Positions 55,228 through 63,116 of a stretch of 64,000 bases of DNA are shown one piece after another. Made by a program: the position numbers and the translations under genes. The notes under the pieces are model-generated. The model made no database searches, was not told the DNA's origin, and saw only the letters and a program-made list of their open reading frames with translations. Source of the stretch: Geobacter sp. OR-1. GTDB taxonomy: Bacteria; Desulfobacterota; Desulfuromonadia; Geobacterales; DSM-12255. Every line of letters begins with the position of its first letter. Positions within the stretch are counted from its first letter, which is position 1. The DNA lies in contig NZ_BAZF01000006.1 in assembly GCF_000813145.1 (NCBI RefSeq), positions 124,001 through 188,000 on the forward strand. Reading direction: 5' to 3'.

Positions 55228-57480
55228 TTGATTCATCGGCACTTTTCATATCTAAGCATCGGTCCGCTACTCTGCAGCGCCTTCATTCTTTTTAGTCACG
55301 TCTCGCTTTCCTTTGCAGTCCCTGCTGATCCGCAGTCAATAGACATCAGACAACCGGACGGCTCCGATTTCAAGGCAAAAAAACATGGCGATGAGTTCCA
55401 GAAGTGGACTGAGGCAGAAGGGAGCGGCCACACCATTCTCCATAACCGCGAAACCGGTTACTGGGAGTACGCGGAGAAACATCCCGACGGCACAATGAAG
55501 CATTCCGGTATCAAGGTAGACCCATCAGGCCGTTATGCCCCCGATTTCCTGCCGAAAGGGGTCAAGCCTGACCGGGATCGGGACTCGGAGCAGAAGCAAC
55601 AAGGCTCGGCCCACCGGAAATATAGCAAACGGCTCGTTCCGGCCGCTCTTGCAGCACCCTCAGCCGGAGCAGTTACGTCAGGATCTCCCCTGCCGTTATA
55701 CGCGCCATCGTCCGGGTCCAGTTACGCTCCTAACCCTGGAGACTGGATCCCTGCCCCGGAATCCGGTGCAAAAAAATTGCTCCTGATCCTGGTCAGTTTT
55801 ACCGACAGGGCCATACAGACATCTCCCTCGGATTGGTATAATGCGTTGTTCAGCACTACGGCGGGTGTCAAGTCAGTGGCCAATTTCTATAAAGACAACT
55901 CTTTCGGCGCGTTGGCCATTACCCCTGTAACGCATACCCAGCCTTCAAAACCTCCGGGTGTTGTTCATGTCAGCATCAATCGGAGCCACCCATATAATTA
56001 TCCCGATACCTGGTCAAATGAACAGGCATGGATTACCGCAGCCCTGAATACTGCCGGTCCATACGTGGATTTCAACGCCCTGGATATTGATGGGGACGGT
56101 TCGATCGAGACATCGGAGGCGGTTGTTTACTTTATCGTTGCCGGGTACGAAGAATCCGGTTCCAACAAGATACCCAGTATCTGGGCTCATGCCTGGGTTA
56201 GCGCCAGTGGCGCCGGAAAACAGTTCCCGGATTATGCCGTCAACGGTGAACTGAACAATGCCGATGTGATGCACCCCATCGGAGTAATTGTGCACGAACT
56301 TGGGCACCAGATGCTCGGGTTGCCTGACCTTTACGATACATCCTATACCAACGCCGGCATGGGGAACTTCTCAGTCATGGCCGGGGGGTGCTGGGGCCTT
56401 GCCAGCGGTCAATACAGCGGCGCCACTCCTGTGGCTCTGGACGCATGGTCCAGGGAATTTCTGGGGTGGTCGATCCCGGCAACACCAACGGCCTCTGGCG
56501 CGCAATCCCTTGGCGCAGCCCTTGCCGCACCGGACAAGACAGTCAAGCTGGTCAGACCGTCGATCAGCAGCACCGAGTACTGGCTGGTGGAAAACCGGCA
56601 TCCCACTGGATGGGACCAAGGGATTACCGGCCTCGTCAGCGGCTATTCCGGCGGCCTTCTGGTAACGCATGTGGATATCACTGCAGGCACTGCGGGGAGT
56701 AATGATATCAACCAATACACAGCCGGCTCTCATCAGGGTGTGGTGCCCGAGCAGGCCAATACGGCAACCTGTGACATGCTGGCCACCAGTTGCCGGGGAG
56801 CGGCCACTACCACCTTTTTTGCCGGCAACAACCCTGCGTTCGGACCGGCTACAACCCCGGCAGCGCTTTACTATTCCGGGATTACTGGCGAAATAGGGCT
56901 CAGCAATATCTCGGCGCGCGGTTCCGCCATGACCTTTAACGTAGAGTTTACGGCAGTCCCCCCGGTTATCACCGAGTTTGTCGTTCCGTCAACATCCATC
57001 ACGCTGGAAGTGCCGATCAATACGTTTACGGTCAGCAGTTCCAAGCAGGTCACCGGATACCTGATCACCGAGAATCCATCACTCCCGTCTCTTACCGACA
57101 CGGAATGGAGCGGGAATAAACCGGCCAGCTACAATTTTGCCTCTTTTGGCGCCAAGACCCTCTATGCCTGGGCCAAAGATTCCGACAACAATATCTCGGC
57201 AGCCAGGTCGGCGTCGGTCCAGGTAATTGCGTCTTCTTCCCCCACAATTCAGACCCTGACTACTCTGCAAGCGGCATACAACAGCATTGATTCAACTGCC
57301 ACGGTCCGAGCCGGTGCAAAAGGGTATATCGAGATTCTGGTGTTTAACCGCCCCATTGCCGTTACCCTTGATGGCGGCTTTGACAATACCTTCCAGAACA
57401 AGAGCGGTTACACTGAGCTGCGCGGTTCCCTGACTATCGAACATGGGACAGCAATAGTAAATGATCTGATCATCAGGTAG
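55228..57480 (+). CDS. Secreted M6-family metalloprotease under riboswitch control
   Basis: The reading frame is open from an ATG at 55147, but that codon lies inside the riboswitch. The TTG at 55228 has GAGGTG 5 bases upstream and yields a normal signal peptide (LSIGPLLCSAFILFSHVSLS), so I prefer it (750 residues). Zinc motif VHELGHQMLGLPDLYD (HExxH plus downstream Asp) and FSVMAGGCWG identify an immune-inhibitor-A/M6 protease (about residues 140-480). The C-terminus has an Ig-like part and ends in a beta domain (IAVTLDGGFDNTF, LRGSLTIEHGTAIVNDLIIR) found at the end of many exported Geobacter proteins. A TTG start and occluded ribosome site suggest tight control by c-di-GMP. Confidence 0.9.
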   Translation: MIHRHFSYLSIGPLLCSAFILFSHVSLSFAVPADPQSIDIRQPDGSDFKAKKHGDEFQKWTEAEGSGHTILHNRETGYWEYAEKHPDGTMKHSGIKVDPSGRYAPDFLPKGVKPDRDRDSEQKQQGSAHRKYSKRLVPAALAAPSAGAVTSGSPLPLYAPSSGSSYAPNPGDWIPAPESGAKKLLLILVSFTDRAIQTSPSDWYNALFSTTAGVKSVANFYKDNSFGALAITPVTHTQPSKPPGVVHVSINRSHPYNYPDTWSNEQAWITAALNTAGPYVDFNALDIDGDGSIETSEAVVYFIVAGYEESGSNKIPSIWAHAWVSASGAGKQFPDYAVNGELNNADVMHPIGVIVHELGHQMLGLPDLYDTSYTNAGMGNFSVMAGGCWGLASGQYSGATPVALDAWSREFLGWSIPATPTASGAQSLGAALAAPDKTVKLVRPSISSTEYWLVENRHPTGWDQGITGLVSGYSGGLLVTHVDITAGTAGSNDINQYTAGSHQGVVPEQANTATCDMLATSCRGAATTTFFAGNNPAFGPATTPAALYYSGITGEIGLSNISARGSAMTFNVEFTAVPPVITEFVVPSTSITLEVPINTFTVSSSKQVTGYLITENPSLPSLTDTEWSGNKPASYNFASFGAKTLYAWAKDSDNNISAARSASVQVIASSSPTIQTLTTLQAAYNSIDSTATVRAGAKGYIEILVFNRPIAVTLDGGFDNTFQNKSGYTELRGSLTIEHGTAIVNDLIIR

Positions 57481-57770
57481 TAATGACCTACGGGTCGAGA
57501 TGGTTATTGCTGTTTATTCATTCCTGCCGACAACCAGGCTTCAGGTTTCCAAATGTGCATGTAAACTCCCCCTGATGACAGATCAAAGCCACTGATCAGA
57601 CCTCAACGGAATCTTTCGGCATAGATGCTCCCGTTACAGCAGCCGTGGCAGAAGTGTAGGTTACCACCCCGGGCTAAATTGCTTGAACAGGCTCGTCACC
57701 CAGTGCAATATATGCATGCCGACAAGTGCACGTCACAGTAATTAGAGTTTTGACAGGAGAGACCGTTTCC
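57481..57770 (+). other. Intergenic region without recognised gene
   Basis: 290 bases between the M6 protease and the membrane protein. It contains GTAAAC followed later by CAAAGCCA, faintly like a GEMM riboswitch, but the required closing stem is absent. No convincing terminator was found. No small open frame with a good ribosome site was seen. Confidence 0.5.
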
Positions 57771-58283
57771 GTGATTGCCACCGGACATAATCTGCTTTGG
57801 GACGCCTGCGGCATGGCCGTGTTCCTGCTGCTAGTTGCCATGCACAGGTGGACCAGAAGAAAGGGGATATTTATTGCCGCTCTTTGGAACCTGACCGGGG
57901 TGGTGCTCCATGAACTGGCGCACCTCCTGTCCGGCCTGATCCTTGGAGCGGGACCGACAGGCTTTTCGATCATACCGCGCAGGAGTGACACAGGGTGGAA
58001 GCTGGGGAGCGTTACCTTCCGGAAGGTCAATGCGTTCAACGCCGTACCGGTGGCGCTTGCCCCGCTTGGACTTGCCTTTGCGGCTTATATTGTCTGGCAG
58101 TTGTGGCACCTCTGGTTCGAGCCGGCACTATCCTCGACCATCTGGCTCTATCTGGTGATGTTCATACTCCTGTACAATGCGGCACCGTCCCGTCAGGACC
58201 TCAGGATCGCCTGCAACTGGAAGAGCCTGCTGCTGTATGGTTCAGCCATAACAGCCGGTTGCTGGTTACTGTATGGAAGCTGA
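57771..58283 (+). CDS. Membrane protein with HExxH motif (possible M50-like protease)
   Basis: About 170 residues from a GTG at 57771, with AGGAGA 11 bases upstream; an upstream GTG at 57726 lacks such a site. Four to five hydrophobic helices. The second helix carries VVLHELAHLLSGLILG, an HExxH in a membrane context as in M50 site-2 proteases. The late NPDG-type motif of that family is not evident, although VNAFNAVPVALAPLGLAFAA occupies a similar place. Proteolytic function is therefore only possible. Confidence 0.7.
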   Translation: MIATGHNLLWDACGMAVFLLLVAMHRWTRRKGIFIAALWNLTGVVLHELAHLLSGLILGAGPTGFSIIPRRSDTGWKLGSVTFRKVNAFNAVPVALAPLGLAFAAYIVWQLWHLWFEPALSSTIWLYLVMFILLYNAAPSRQDLRIACNWKSLLLYGSAITAGCWLLYGS

Positions 58284-58297
58284 CCACCCTTCCCCGT

Positions 58298-58969
58298 TCA
58301 ATCCCTTCTGCCGCCGAAGAGCTGCAGGATCATGAGGAACATGTTGAGAAAGTCGAGGTATAGCGCCAATGCTCCAGAAACCGCGGCACCCCCCCGAGCC
58401 CCTTTCAGCTTCTGGGTGTCGTAAGCGGTCAGGCCGATGAACACGATCAGCCCAACGCCGCTGACCACGAACTGCAGCATGCTCGAATGGAGGAAAATAT
58501 TGACTACCGAGGCAATTACCACCCCCACCAGCCCCATGAAGCAAAAAGATCCGACGGATGTAAGGTCCCGCTTTGTCGTAAGCCCGTAAACACTCATGAC
58601 ACCGAAGGTCCCTGCCGTGGTGAAGAAGGCGGAGGCGATCGACTCCCCGGTGTAGATCATGAATATACCGGAGATGGTGACCCCATTGAGCGCCGAGTAG
58701 AGCAGGAACAGCGGTGCTGCCTTTGCTGCCCCCATCCTGATCGCAAAACCGCTTATGGCGAATACGAGCACAAATTCCACCAGAATCACCCCGTAGAACA
58801 CGGCCCGGTTCTGGAATACCGCACTGAACAGTGCGGGCGAACTGACCACTGCCAGTGAAACCAGTGCCGTCAGACAGAGTCCGGCTGCCATCCAGCCGTA
58901 CACCGCTGCAATTGAATTGTCTCGCTCAACCTCATATGTCCGCATGCGTGCATGTGCGGGAATTGCCAT
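58298..58969 (-). CDS. Bax inhibitor-1/YccA family membrane protein
   Basis: 223 residues with seven membrane helices. Family landmarks: VYGWMAAGLCLTALVSL near the N-terminus, LFLLYSALNGVTISGIFMIY, VFIGLTAYDTQKLKGARGG and the short C-terminal ALALYLDFLNMFLMILQLFG. Bacterial members act as pH-sensitive channels or modulate membrane proteases. GGAG lies 9 bases before the ATG. Confidence 0.95.
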   Translation of the reverse strand: MAIPAHARMRTYEVERDNSIAAVYGWMAAGLCLTALVSLAVVSSPALFSAVFQNRAVFYGVILVEFVLVFAISGFAIRMGAAKAAPLFLLYSALNGVTISGIFMIYTGESIASAFFTTAGTFGVMSVYGLTTKRDLTSVGSFCFMGLVGVVIASVVNIFLHSSMLQFVVSGVGLIVFIGLTAYDTQKLKGARGGAAVSGALALYLDFLNMFLMILQLFGGRRD

Positions 58970-59050
58970 TTACATGTCTCCTTTTGGTATATCGTTTTCT
59001 TATACTGTAACCTAATAACTGCAGGAAAGAAAATCAATACCACTATGGGC

Positions 59051-59470
59051 TCATCCCGACGAGCTACCGGCGCCATCATAGGCAAGTGACGAAAGGTAAG
59101 ACTGTATCACCGGCAAGTCGGCCTCGGCCCAATCAAGGTCCAGCAACTGCTCGGGAGGCAGCCATCTGATTGCGGCATGTTCATGGAGGACAATCTCTCC
59201 GGACTCAATCTTACAGACGAACGGGTGGAGGGTAACCGCAAATTCCGGGTAATGATATGTTGCGGCAGGCAGGTCTTTGCCCACGCGGATCTGAATGCCC
59301 ATCTCTTCAGTCAGTTCACGTCGCAGGCATTCCTCCGGAGACTCTCCCGGGTCAATCTTGCCACCGGCAAACTCCCACTTGAGCGGCAGGCTCATGGCAG
59401 CGCTCCGTTGGGCGGCAAGGACAAGACCATCGCGCTCGATGATGGCGCAGGTAACGTGAAGGTGTTTCAT
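59051..59470 (-). CDS. mutT: NUDIX hydrolase, MutT-like 8-oxo-dGTP diphosphatase
   Basis: 139 residues. Complete Nudix box GGKIDPGESPEECLRRELTE followed by EMG. The N-terminal HVTCAIIERDGLVLAAQRSA and IRWLPPEQLLDLDWAEADLP near the end fit MutT-type enzymes that remove oxidised dGTP. It begins 9 bases after the pfkA stop, so the two are likely cotranscribed. Substrate assignment is by family resemblance. Confidence 0.9.
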   Translation of the reverse strand: MKHLHVTCAIIERDGLVLAAQRSAAMSLPLKWEFAGGKIDPGESPEECLRRELTEEMGIQIRVGKDLPAATYHYPEFAVTLHPFVCKIESGEIVLHEHAAIRWLPPEQLLDLDWAEADLPVIQSYLSSLAYDGAGSSSG

Positions 59471-59479
59471 AAGGGTATG

Positions 59480-60451
59480 CTACTTGGCCAGCACATGGGC
59501 AAGATCGAGCAGCCGCAGATCCAGAGCTTTTTTCTGGGTCACAACCTCGCTAAGCGGCGTGGTTGCAACCTCTCCCTTGATCATCCCGACCAGCACCCCG
59601 TGGGACTTGTTGGCCAACTGCTCTGTTGCGGCCGCGCCGAGCAATGTCCCGAGCAGCCGGTCATAAGCGCCGGGAGCAACGCCACGCTGGACATGCCCCA
59701 GCTTGGTAACCCGCAGATCAAAACCGAGCCGCTCGTGATGGAGCTGAAAGTAGTTCGCCATCCCTTCCGCATTGTTCCGGGCACCCTCGGCAACCACGAC
59801 GATTGCATGGGCCTTGCCGTTGGCATAGGCAGCACGCAGGTGATCGGCGACACTTTCCGGGTCGGCCTCTTGCTCGGGAATGACTATGGCGTCGGCGCCG
59901 CCGGTCAGTCCGGCCATCAGTGCCAGATAACCGCACTTACGCCCCATGACCTCCACCAGAAAGGCCCGCTGGTGCGAGGCGCCAGTGACCTTCAACCGGT
60001 CGATCGCCTCCAGGGCCACGTCAATGGCGCTCGTCACCCCTATGGTCACATCGGTGCCGCTCAGGTCGTTGTCAATGGTGGAGGCAACTCCGACAACTGG
60101 GAAGCCGTGCTGCGACAAGGCATGAGCCCCGGACTGAGAACCGTTGCCGCCGATAACGACAAGGGCGTCGATCCCCCGCTGCTGCAGCTGTCCCAGGGCT
60201 TTGCTCTGCCCCTCCCCGGTCTCGAATTCCCGGCAGCGGGCGCTCCCCAGCATAGTGCCGCCGCGCTGGATAATTCCTCCCACTTCCCGTGCCCCCAAAG
60301 GGGTAATGGCTCCGGAGATCAAGCCGGCATAACCGTTACGAACCCCAAGTACCTCCCACCCCCGGGAAATACCAGTCCGGACAGTCGCCCGGATGGCGGC
60401 GTTCATCCCCGGGGCATCACCTCCGCTGGTCAATACGGCAATTCTTCGCAT
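59480..60451 (-). CDS. pfkA: 6-phosphofructokinase (ATP-PFK family) with Asn at the Mg-binding Asp position
   Basis: 323 residues; the ATG at 60451 has GGAGG 5 bases upstream and is preferred to a TTG four codons earlier. It aligns throughout with E. coli PfkA: LTSGGDAPGMNAAIR, INRGG-like IIQRGGTMLGSAR, the catalytic STIDNDLSGTD, VEVMGRKCGYLAL, GHVQRGVAP. The GGDGS motif reads GGNGS, giving Asn at position 103 where E. coli has the Asp that coordinates Mg-ATP, while Gly104 (ATP type) is kept. Glycolytic phosphorylation of fructose 6-phosphate is expected, with altered metal or donor handling possible. Confidence 0.92.
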   Translation of the reverse strand: MRRIAVLTSGGDAPGMNAAIRATVRTGISRGWEVLGVRNGYAGLISGAITPLGAREVGGIIQRGGTMLGSARCREFETGEGQSKALGQLQQRGIDALVVIGGNGSQSGAHALSQHGFPVVGVASTIDNDLSGTDVTIGVTSAIDVALEAIDRLKVTGASHQRAFLVEVMGRKCGYLALMAGLTGGADAIVIPEQEADPESVADHLRAAYANGKAHAIVVVAEGARNNAEGMANYFQLHHERLGFDLRVTKLGHVQRGVAPGAYDRLLGTLLGAAATEQLANKSHGVLVGMIKGEVATTPLSEVVTQKKALDLRLLDLAHVLAK

Positions 60452-60748
60452 TGCTACCTCCAATTTTCGGACCTAAACATCATCCCCGAAACGGTTCATA
60501 CACCTCTGGATGCGCCCCTGTCAAGGAATCAAAGCCTGTACCCATACCCATGGTCGCCTTGTCTTTGTTACACACGACTAACATAGAATATATACATGAA
60601 TATTTATTTAATACATCCCTATGCTATGCAAAAAACACATACATTGCAGCAAGTTAATACAGTTTCGTGCAATATGAGACAAATCGTTCCTTCTTGTCCA
60701 CCATCATCTTTTTATACAGTTCAAGAAATTCATTTCGCTTGCCACAGA
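60452..60748. other. AT-rich intergenic stretch
   Basis: Upstream of pfkA (minus strand) and of the small membrane protein gene (plus strand). It must hold the pfkA promoter. I see no gene, no terminator and no structured RNA with confidence. Confidence 0.5.
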
Positions 60749-60816
60749 CAGTAATTGCTGTATTTACTTAACAATTACGGTAAGTTGCAACTTATATTTA
60801 ACAATCACTAATTGTT
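60749..60816 (+). promoter_or_regulatory. Cluster of three inverted repeats upstream of a small membrane protein gene
   Basis: Near-palindrome ACAGTAATTGCTGT (60749-60762, 12 of 14 symmetric), perfect 14-base palindrome TAAGTTGCAACTTA (60781-60794), and AACAAT-N5-ATTGTT (60800-60816), all within 70 bases and 64-131 bases before the ATG at 60880. They look like binding sites for dimeric regulators. Confidence 0.4.
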
Positions 60817-60879
60817 GGTATGCATGCTGCTATATATAAAATAACTGGTTTGAAATCGAAGAAGAACGGGGAGGATGCC

Positions 60880-61104
60880 ATGAAAACGACACAATTAACT
60901 CTGACAACAGTACTGCTTTGGGTTGCTATGTTCGGAAACGCATATGCTGCCACCACCACTAAGGTATACAGCAGCGGGATACTCGTAATCGGCTTTCTGG
61001 CCGTGTGTGCTTTGGTTGTGGTAGTACAGGTTATTCCGGCAATCATGACCGTAATCGGAATGGTTAAAGGTAGCGTCAGCAAAAAAAGCGAAATCAAAGC
61101 TTAA
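60880..61104 (+). CDS. Small exported membrane protein
   Basis: 74 residues from the ATG at 60880 (GGGGAGG 6 bases upstream); an ATG at 60820 has no ribosome site. A signal-peptide-like N-terminus (MKTTQLTLTTVLLWVAMFGN, cleavage after AYA) is followed by one long hydrophobic helix and a basic tail (SKKSEIKA). No family recognised. The strong ribosome site, upstream palindromes and following terminator suggest a regulated, well-expressed gene. Confidence 0.75.
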   Translation: MKTTQLTLTTVLLWVAMFGNAYAATTTKVYSSGILVIGFLAVCALVVVVQVIPAIMTVIGMVKGSVSKKSEIKA

Positions 61105-61179
61105 ACATAAGCATAGGCACAATGAATCCGGAGCAATCAATATAAAGATTATGCGGTTGCTTGGGGGTATCAAAATCAA

Positions 61180-61216
61180 AGGCTGACCGGACAGTTCCGG
61201 CAGCCTTTATTTATTT
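61180..61216 (+). terminator. Rho-independent terminator, possibly bidirectional
   Basis: AGGCTG (61180-61185) pairs with CAGCCT (61201-61206), and inside it CCGGA with TCCGG. TTTATTTATTT follows on the plus strand and a T-rich stretch is present on the opposite side. It separates the small membrane protein gene from the convergent zinc-ribbon gene. Confidence 0.8.
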
Positions 61217-61259
61217 CGGCAAGTAGGCTGAGGTAGCAGTTGGACAATACTGCAGTCAC

Positions 61260-61577
61260 TCAGATCTTGTCGGCACAGATGTGGAGCCCGCAATGGCGGC
61301 ATTTTCGCAAGTACGAAAGGGTAGAATGCCGCATATGAAAGTTGTTGCCGCATTTGGGACACTTTGCTGTGGCGGTCAGAGTCACGGCAATGCAGAGCAG
61401 GATAACCCAGAGGGCAAAGACAACTCCAAACGCCTTGTAGGATTGGGTGGTCTGGAGCGTCGTCACAGCTAATGGCATGTAGATCAGAATCAAACACCAG
61501 AGATACCATCTTCTTCTCCGAATAATGGCAAGCATCGGTTTGTAATCTGCCTGATTTTCAGAAATATTCTGTCTCAA
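61260..61577 (-). CDS. Small membrane protein with C-terminal zinc ribbon
   Basis: 105 residues. Two membrane helices (about 26-42 and 48-68) followed by a C-terminal CPKCG-N17-CRHCG zinc-ribbon pattern on one side of the membrane. No recognised family. Reading frame is supported by the paired CxxC motifs. Followed by the terminator at 61180-61216. Confidence 0.75.
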   Translation of the reverse strand: MRQNISENQADYKPMLAIIRRRRWYLWCLILIYMPLAVTTLQTTQSYKAFGVVFALWVILLCIAVTLTATAKCPKCGNNFHMRHSTLSYLRKCRHCGLHICADKI

Positions 61578-61610
61578 CTGAATCTCCTGTCAACCTGAGA
61601 GTTCGAGTTC

Positions 61611-62048
61611 CTATTGAATCCGTTCTTCAGTTTCCCCGGCTGCTTCGGCGTTACACTGCTCCACCGAGTCCTTGAGCCAGGCGATCTCTTCCGGTATAAA
61701 CTGTTTCGTGTATTCGGTCCCCACGTTCAGTGCCCAGTGCAGTGGCGGTTGAGTTGTAGCGGCAAGCACATACCCCGGCACCTCAACGCTCTCCACCTCG
61801 GCCTTTGCCCAGGCATGCAGCCGCTCCTTGTTGTCGAACAGCAGCATGTAGTCGTTCCCATCTACTTCGAGTATCAGCGGCAGCACGTCTTCCGCTGCCA
61901 CCTCGGCATCTGCTCCAGTTACATGTTCCACGTGCAGGATCGGGACAAAAAAGGTGGAATTAAGGAACAGATCGAAATAGTTCGCTTGGCTCTTGTGGTC
62001 TCTCGGGCTCTGGCGGAGGGGCACCAACGCCTGGTCAAGTTCTGTCAT
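61611..62048 (-). CDS. SseB-type domain protein
   Basis: 145 residues, acidic, soluble. The stretches FLNSTFFVPILHVEH, YMLLFDNKERLHAWAKAEVE and VPGYVLAATTQPPLHWALNV fit the N-terminal domain of SseB-like proteins, which are common in bacteria and mostly uncharacterised. No secretion signal. It lies 33 bases upstream of the zinc-ribbon membrane gene on the same strand and may be cotranscribed with it. Confidence 0.75.
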   Translation of the reverse strand: MTELDQALVPLRQSPRDHKSQANYFDLFLNSTFFVPILHVEHVTGADAEVAAEDVLPLILEVDGNDYMLLFDNKERLHAWAKAEVESVEVPGYVLAATTQPPLHWALNVGTEYTKQFIPEEIAWLKDSVEQCNAEAAGETEERIQ

Positions 62049-62297
62049 TTAATGGCCTTTCGTTGTATAGTTGTAAAATCGAAGGAGACGGGGTAATGGA
62101 TGTGGATAGCATGCCTGAAAATGATGCTGCGCGCAACATTATGAATTAAGGCAACCCTGGATTTCAATTACCAGGCAATCCCAATAACCATAAGCCATGG
62201 AACAGCTCGATGAAATGTGATAAAAATAACGTTATCAGCTGGTAGACTCTTCGCTTCTACCAATCCTAAAGGTGATTCCGGAGGCCAGACTACAGCC

Positions 62298-62832
62298 ATG
62301 TGGAAGATCAGGAGTTGCTGCATCATCATGATGCGTTTTTTTTGCTGCTGCCGCCAAGGCTGATCCACTTTGTTTCGACGAGGCGGGCATGCAATACGAG
62401 ATAAACCCGCAGATACTCCGGGCGATCGCGCAGGTCGAATCCAGGTTCAACCCCAGAGCCGTCAACTGGAACAGCAACGGCAGCTACGATTTCGGCGTTA
62501 TGCAGATCAATTCAAGCTGGGGGCATACCTATGGGGAGAAGTGGTGGAGTACCCTGGGGGACCCATGCACCAACATCAAGGCCGGCGCCATGATCCTGGC
62601 CGCATGCATGAAAAAATACGGCTATAGTTGGGAAGCAATCGGTTGTTACAACAGCCAGACCCCGGGGAAGCGCAACAAATATGCAATCACGGTATTCAGG
62701 CAGTTGCAGCGCATTGAACGCGACGACCGGCTGAATGCCGCCAAAACCAGCATGGATATCCCCAAGGAGATCCCCTCAAGCCTCAACGCTGACCTGGCGG
62801 AAAACGACCCAAAGAGCCGATATCAAGAATGA
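62298..62832 (+). CDS. Lytic transglycosylase (SLT, IagB-like), signal peptide separated by a frameshift
   Basis: The catalytic part has the SLT pattern: INPQILRAIAQVESRFNPRA with the catalytic Glu in VESRF, DFGVMQINSSWG and AIGCYNSQTPGKRNKYAITV. Upstream in the same frame the residues KADPLCFDEAG belong to the mature N-terminus but no start codon exists. The ATG at 62298 begins a signal-peptide-like stretch (MWKIRSCCIIMMRFF) in another frame. Removing one T from the run of eight at 62336-62343 joins them into 177 residues with cleavage after AKA. It cuts peptidoglycan glycan strands, typically for assembly of envelope machines. An ATG at 62389 would yield a product without signal peptide. 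Confidence 0.82.
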
Positions 62833-62833
62833 T

Positions 62834-63097
62834 TCAATGCTTACCCAACTTATCCTCAAGGCGTTCGATGACCTCGGCAACGGTACCCTCAATATCATCC
62901 CCGTGAACGGTAAAATAGAGGAATTGGCCGGTGCGGTGCGACCAGTAGACATCACCGACCGGAAGCGGCTCAAGCAGTGAGTCGATCTTCTCATAGGAGA
63001 TGAACGGCTCGCCGTCAGGCCACTTTCTGTCGAGCTTCGCCTGCTGGGCATCAGTCAATGGTATTCTGTACGTAATCGAATAGATTTCTGCCTTCAT
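62834..63097 (-). CDS. Hypothetical 87-residue protein
   Basis: Soluble, mixed alpha/beta (ITYRIPLTDAQQAKLDRKWP, GDVYWSHRTGQFLYFTVHGD, VAEVIERLEDKL). No family recognised. The balanced composition and position 19 bases after the ylqF-side gap, convergent with the transglycosylase, make it a plausible real gene. Confidence 0.65.
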   Translation of the reverse strand: MKAEIYSITYRIPLTDAQQAKLDRKWPDGEPFISYEKIDSLLEPLPVGDVYWSHRTGQFLYFTVHGDDIEGTVAEVIERLEDKLGKH

Positions 63098-63116
63098 CTC
63101 TTAGTGCCTACCGACT

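Noticed and set aside
57560-57700. Possible second GEMM-like riboswitch (GTAAAC ... CAAAGCCA) before the HExxH membrane protein
   Set aside because: The stem that must follow AAACC cannot form (CTCCCC has no partner) and P1 is absent, so only scattered motif words remain.
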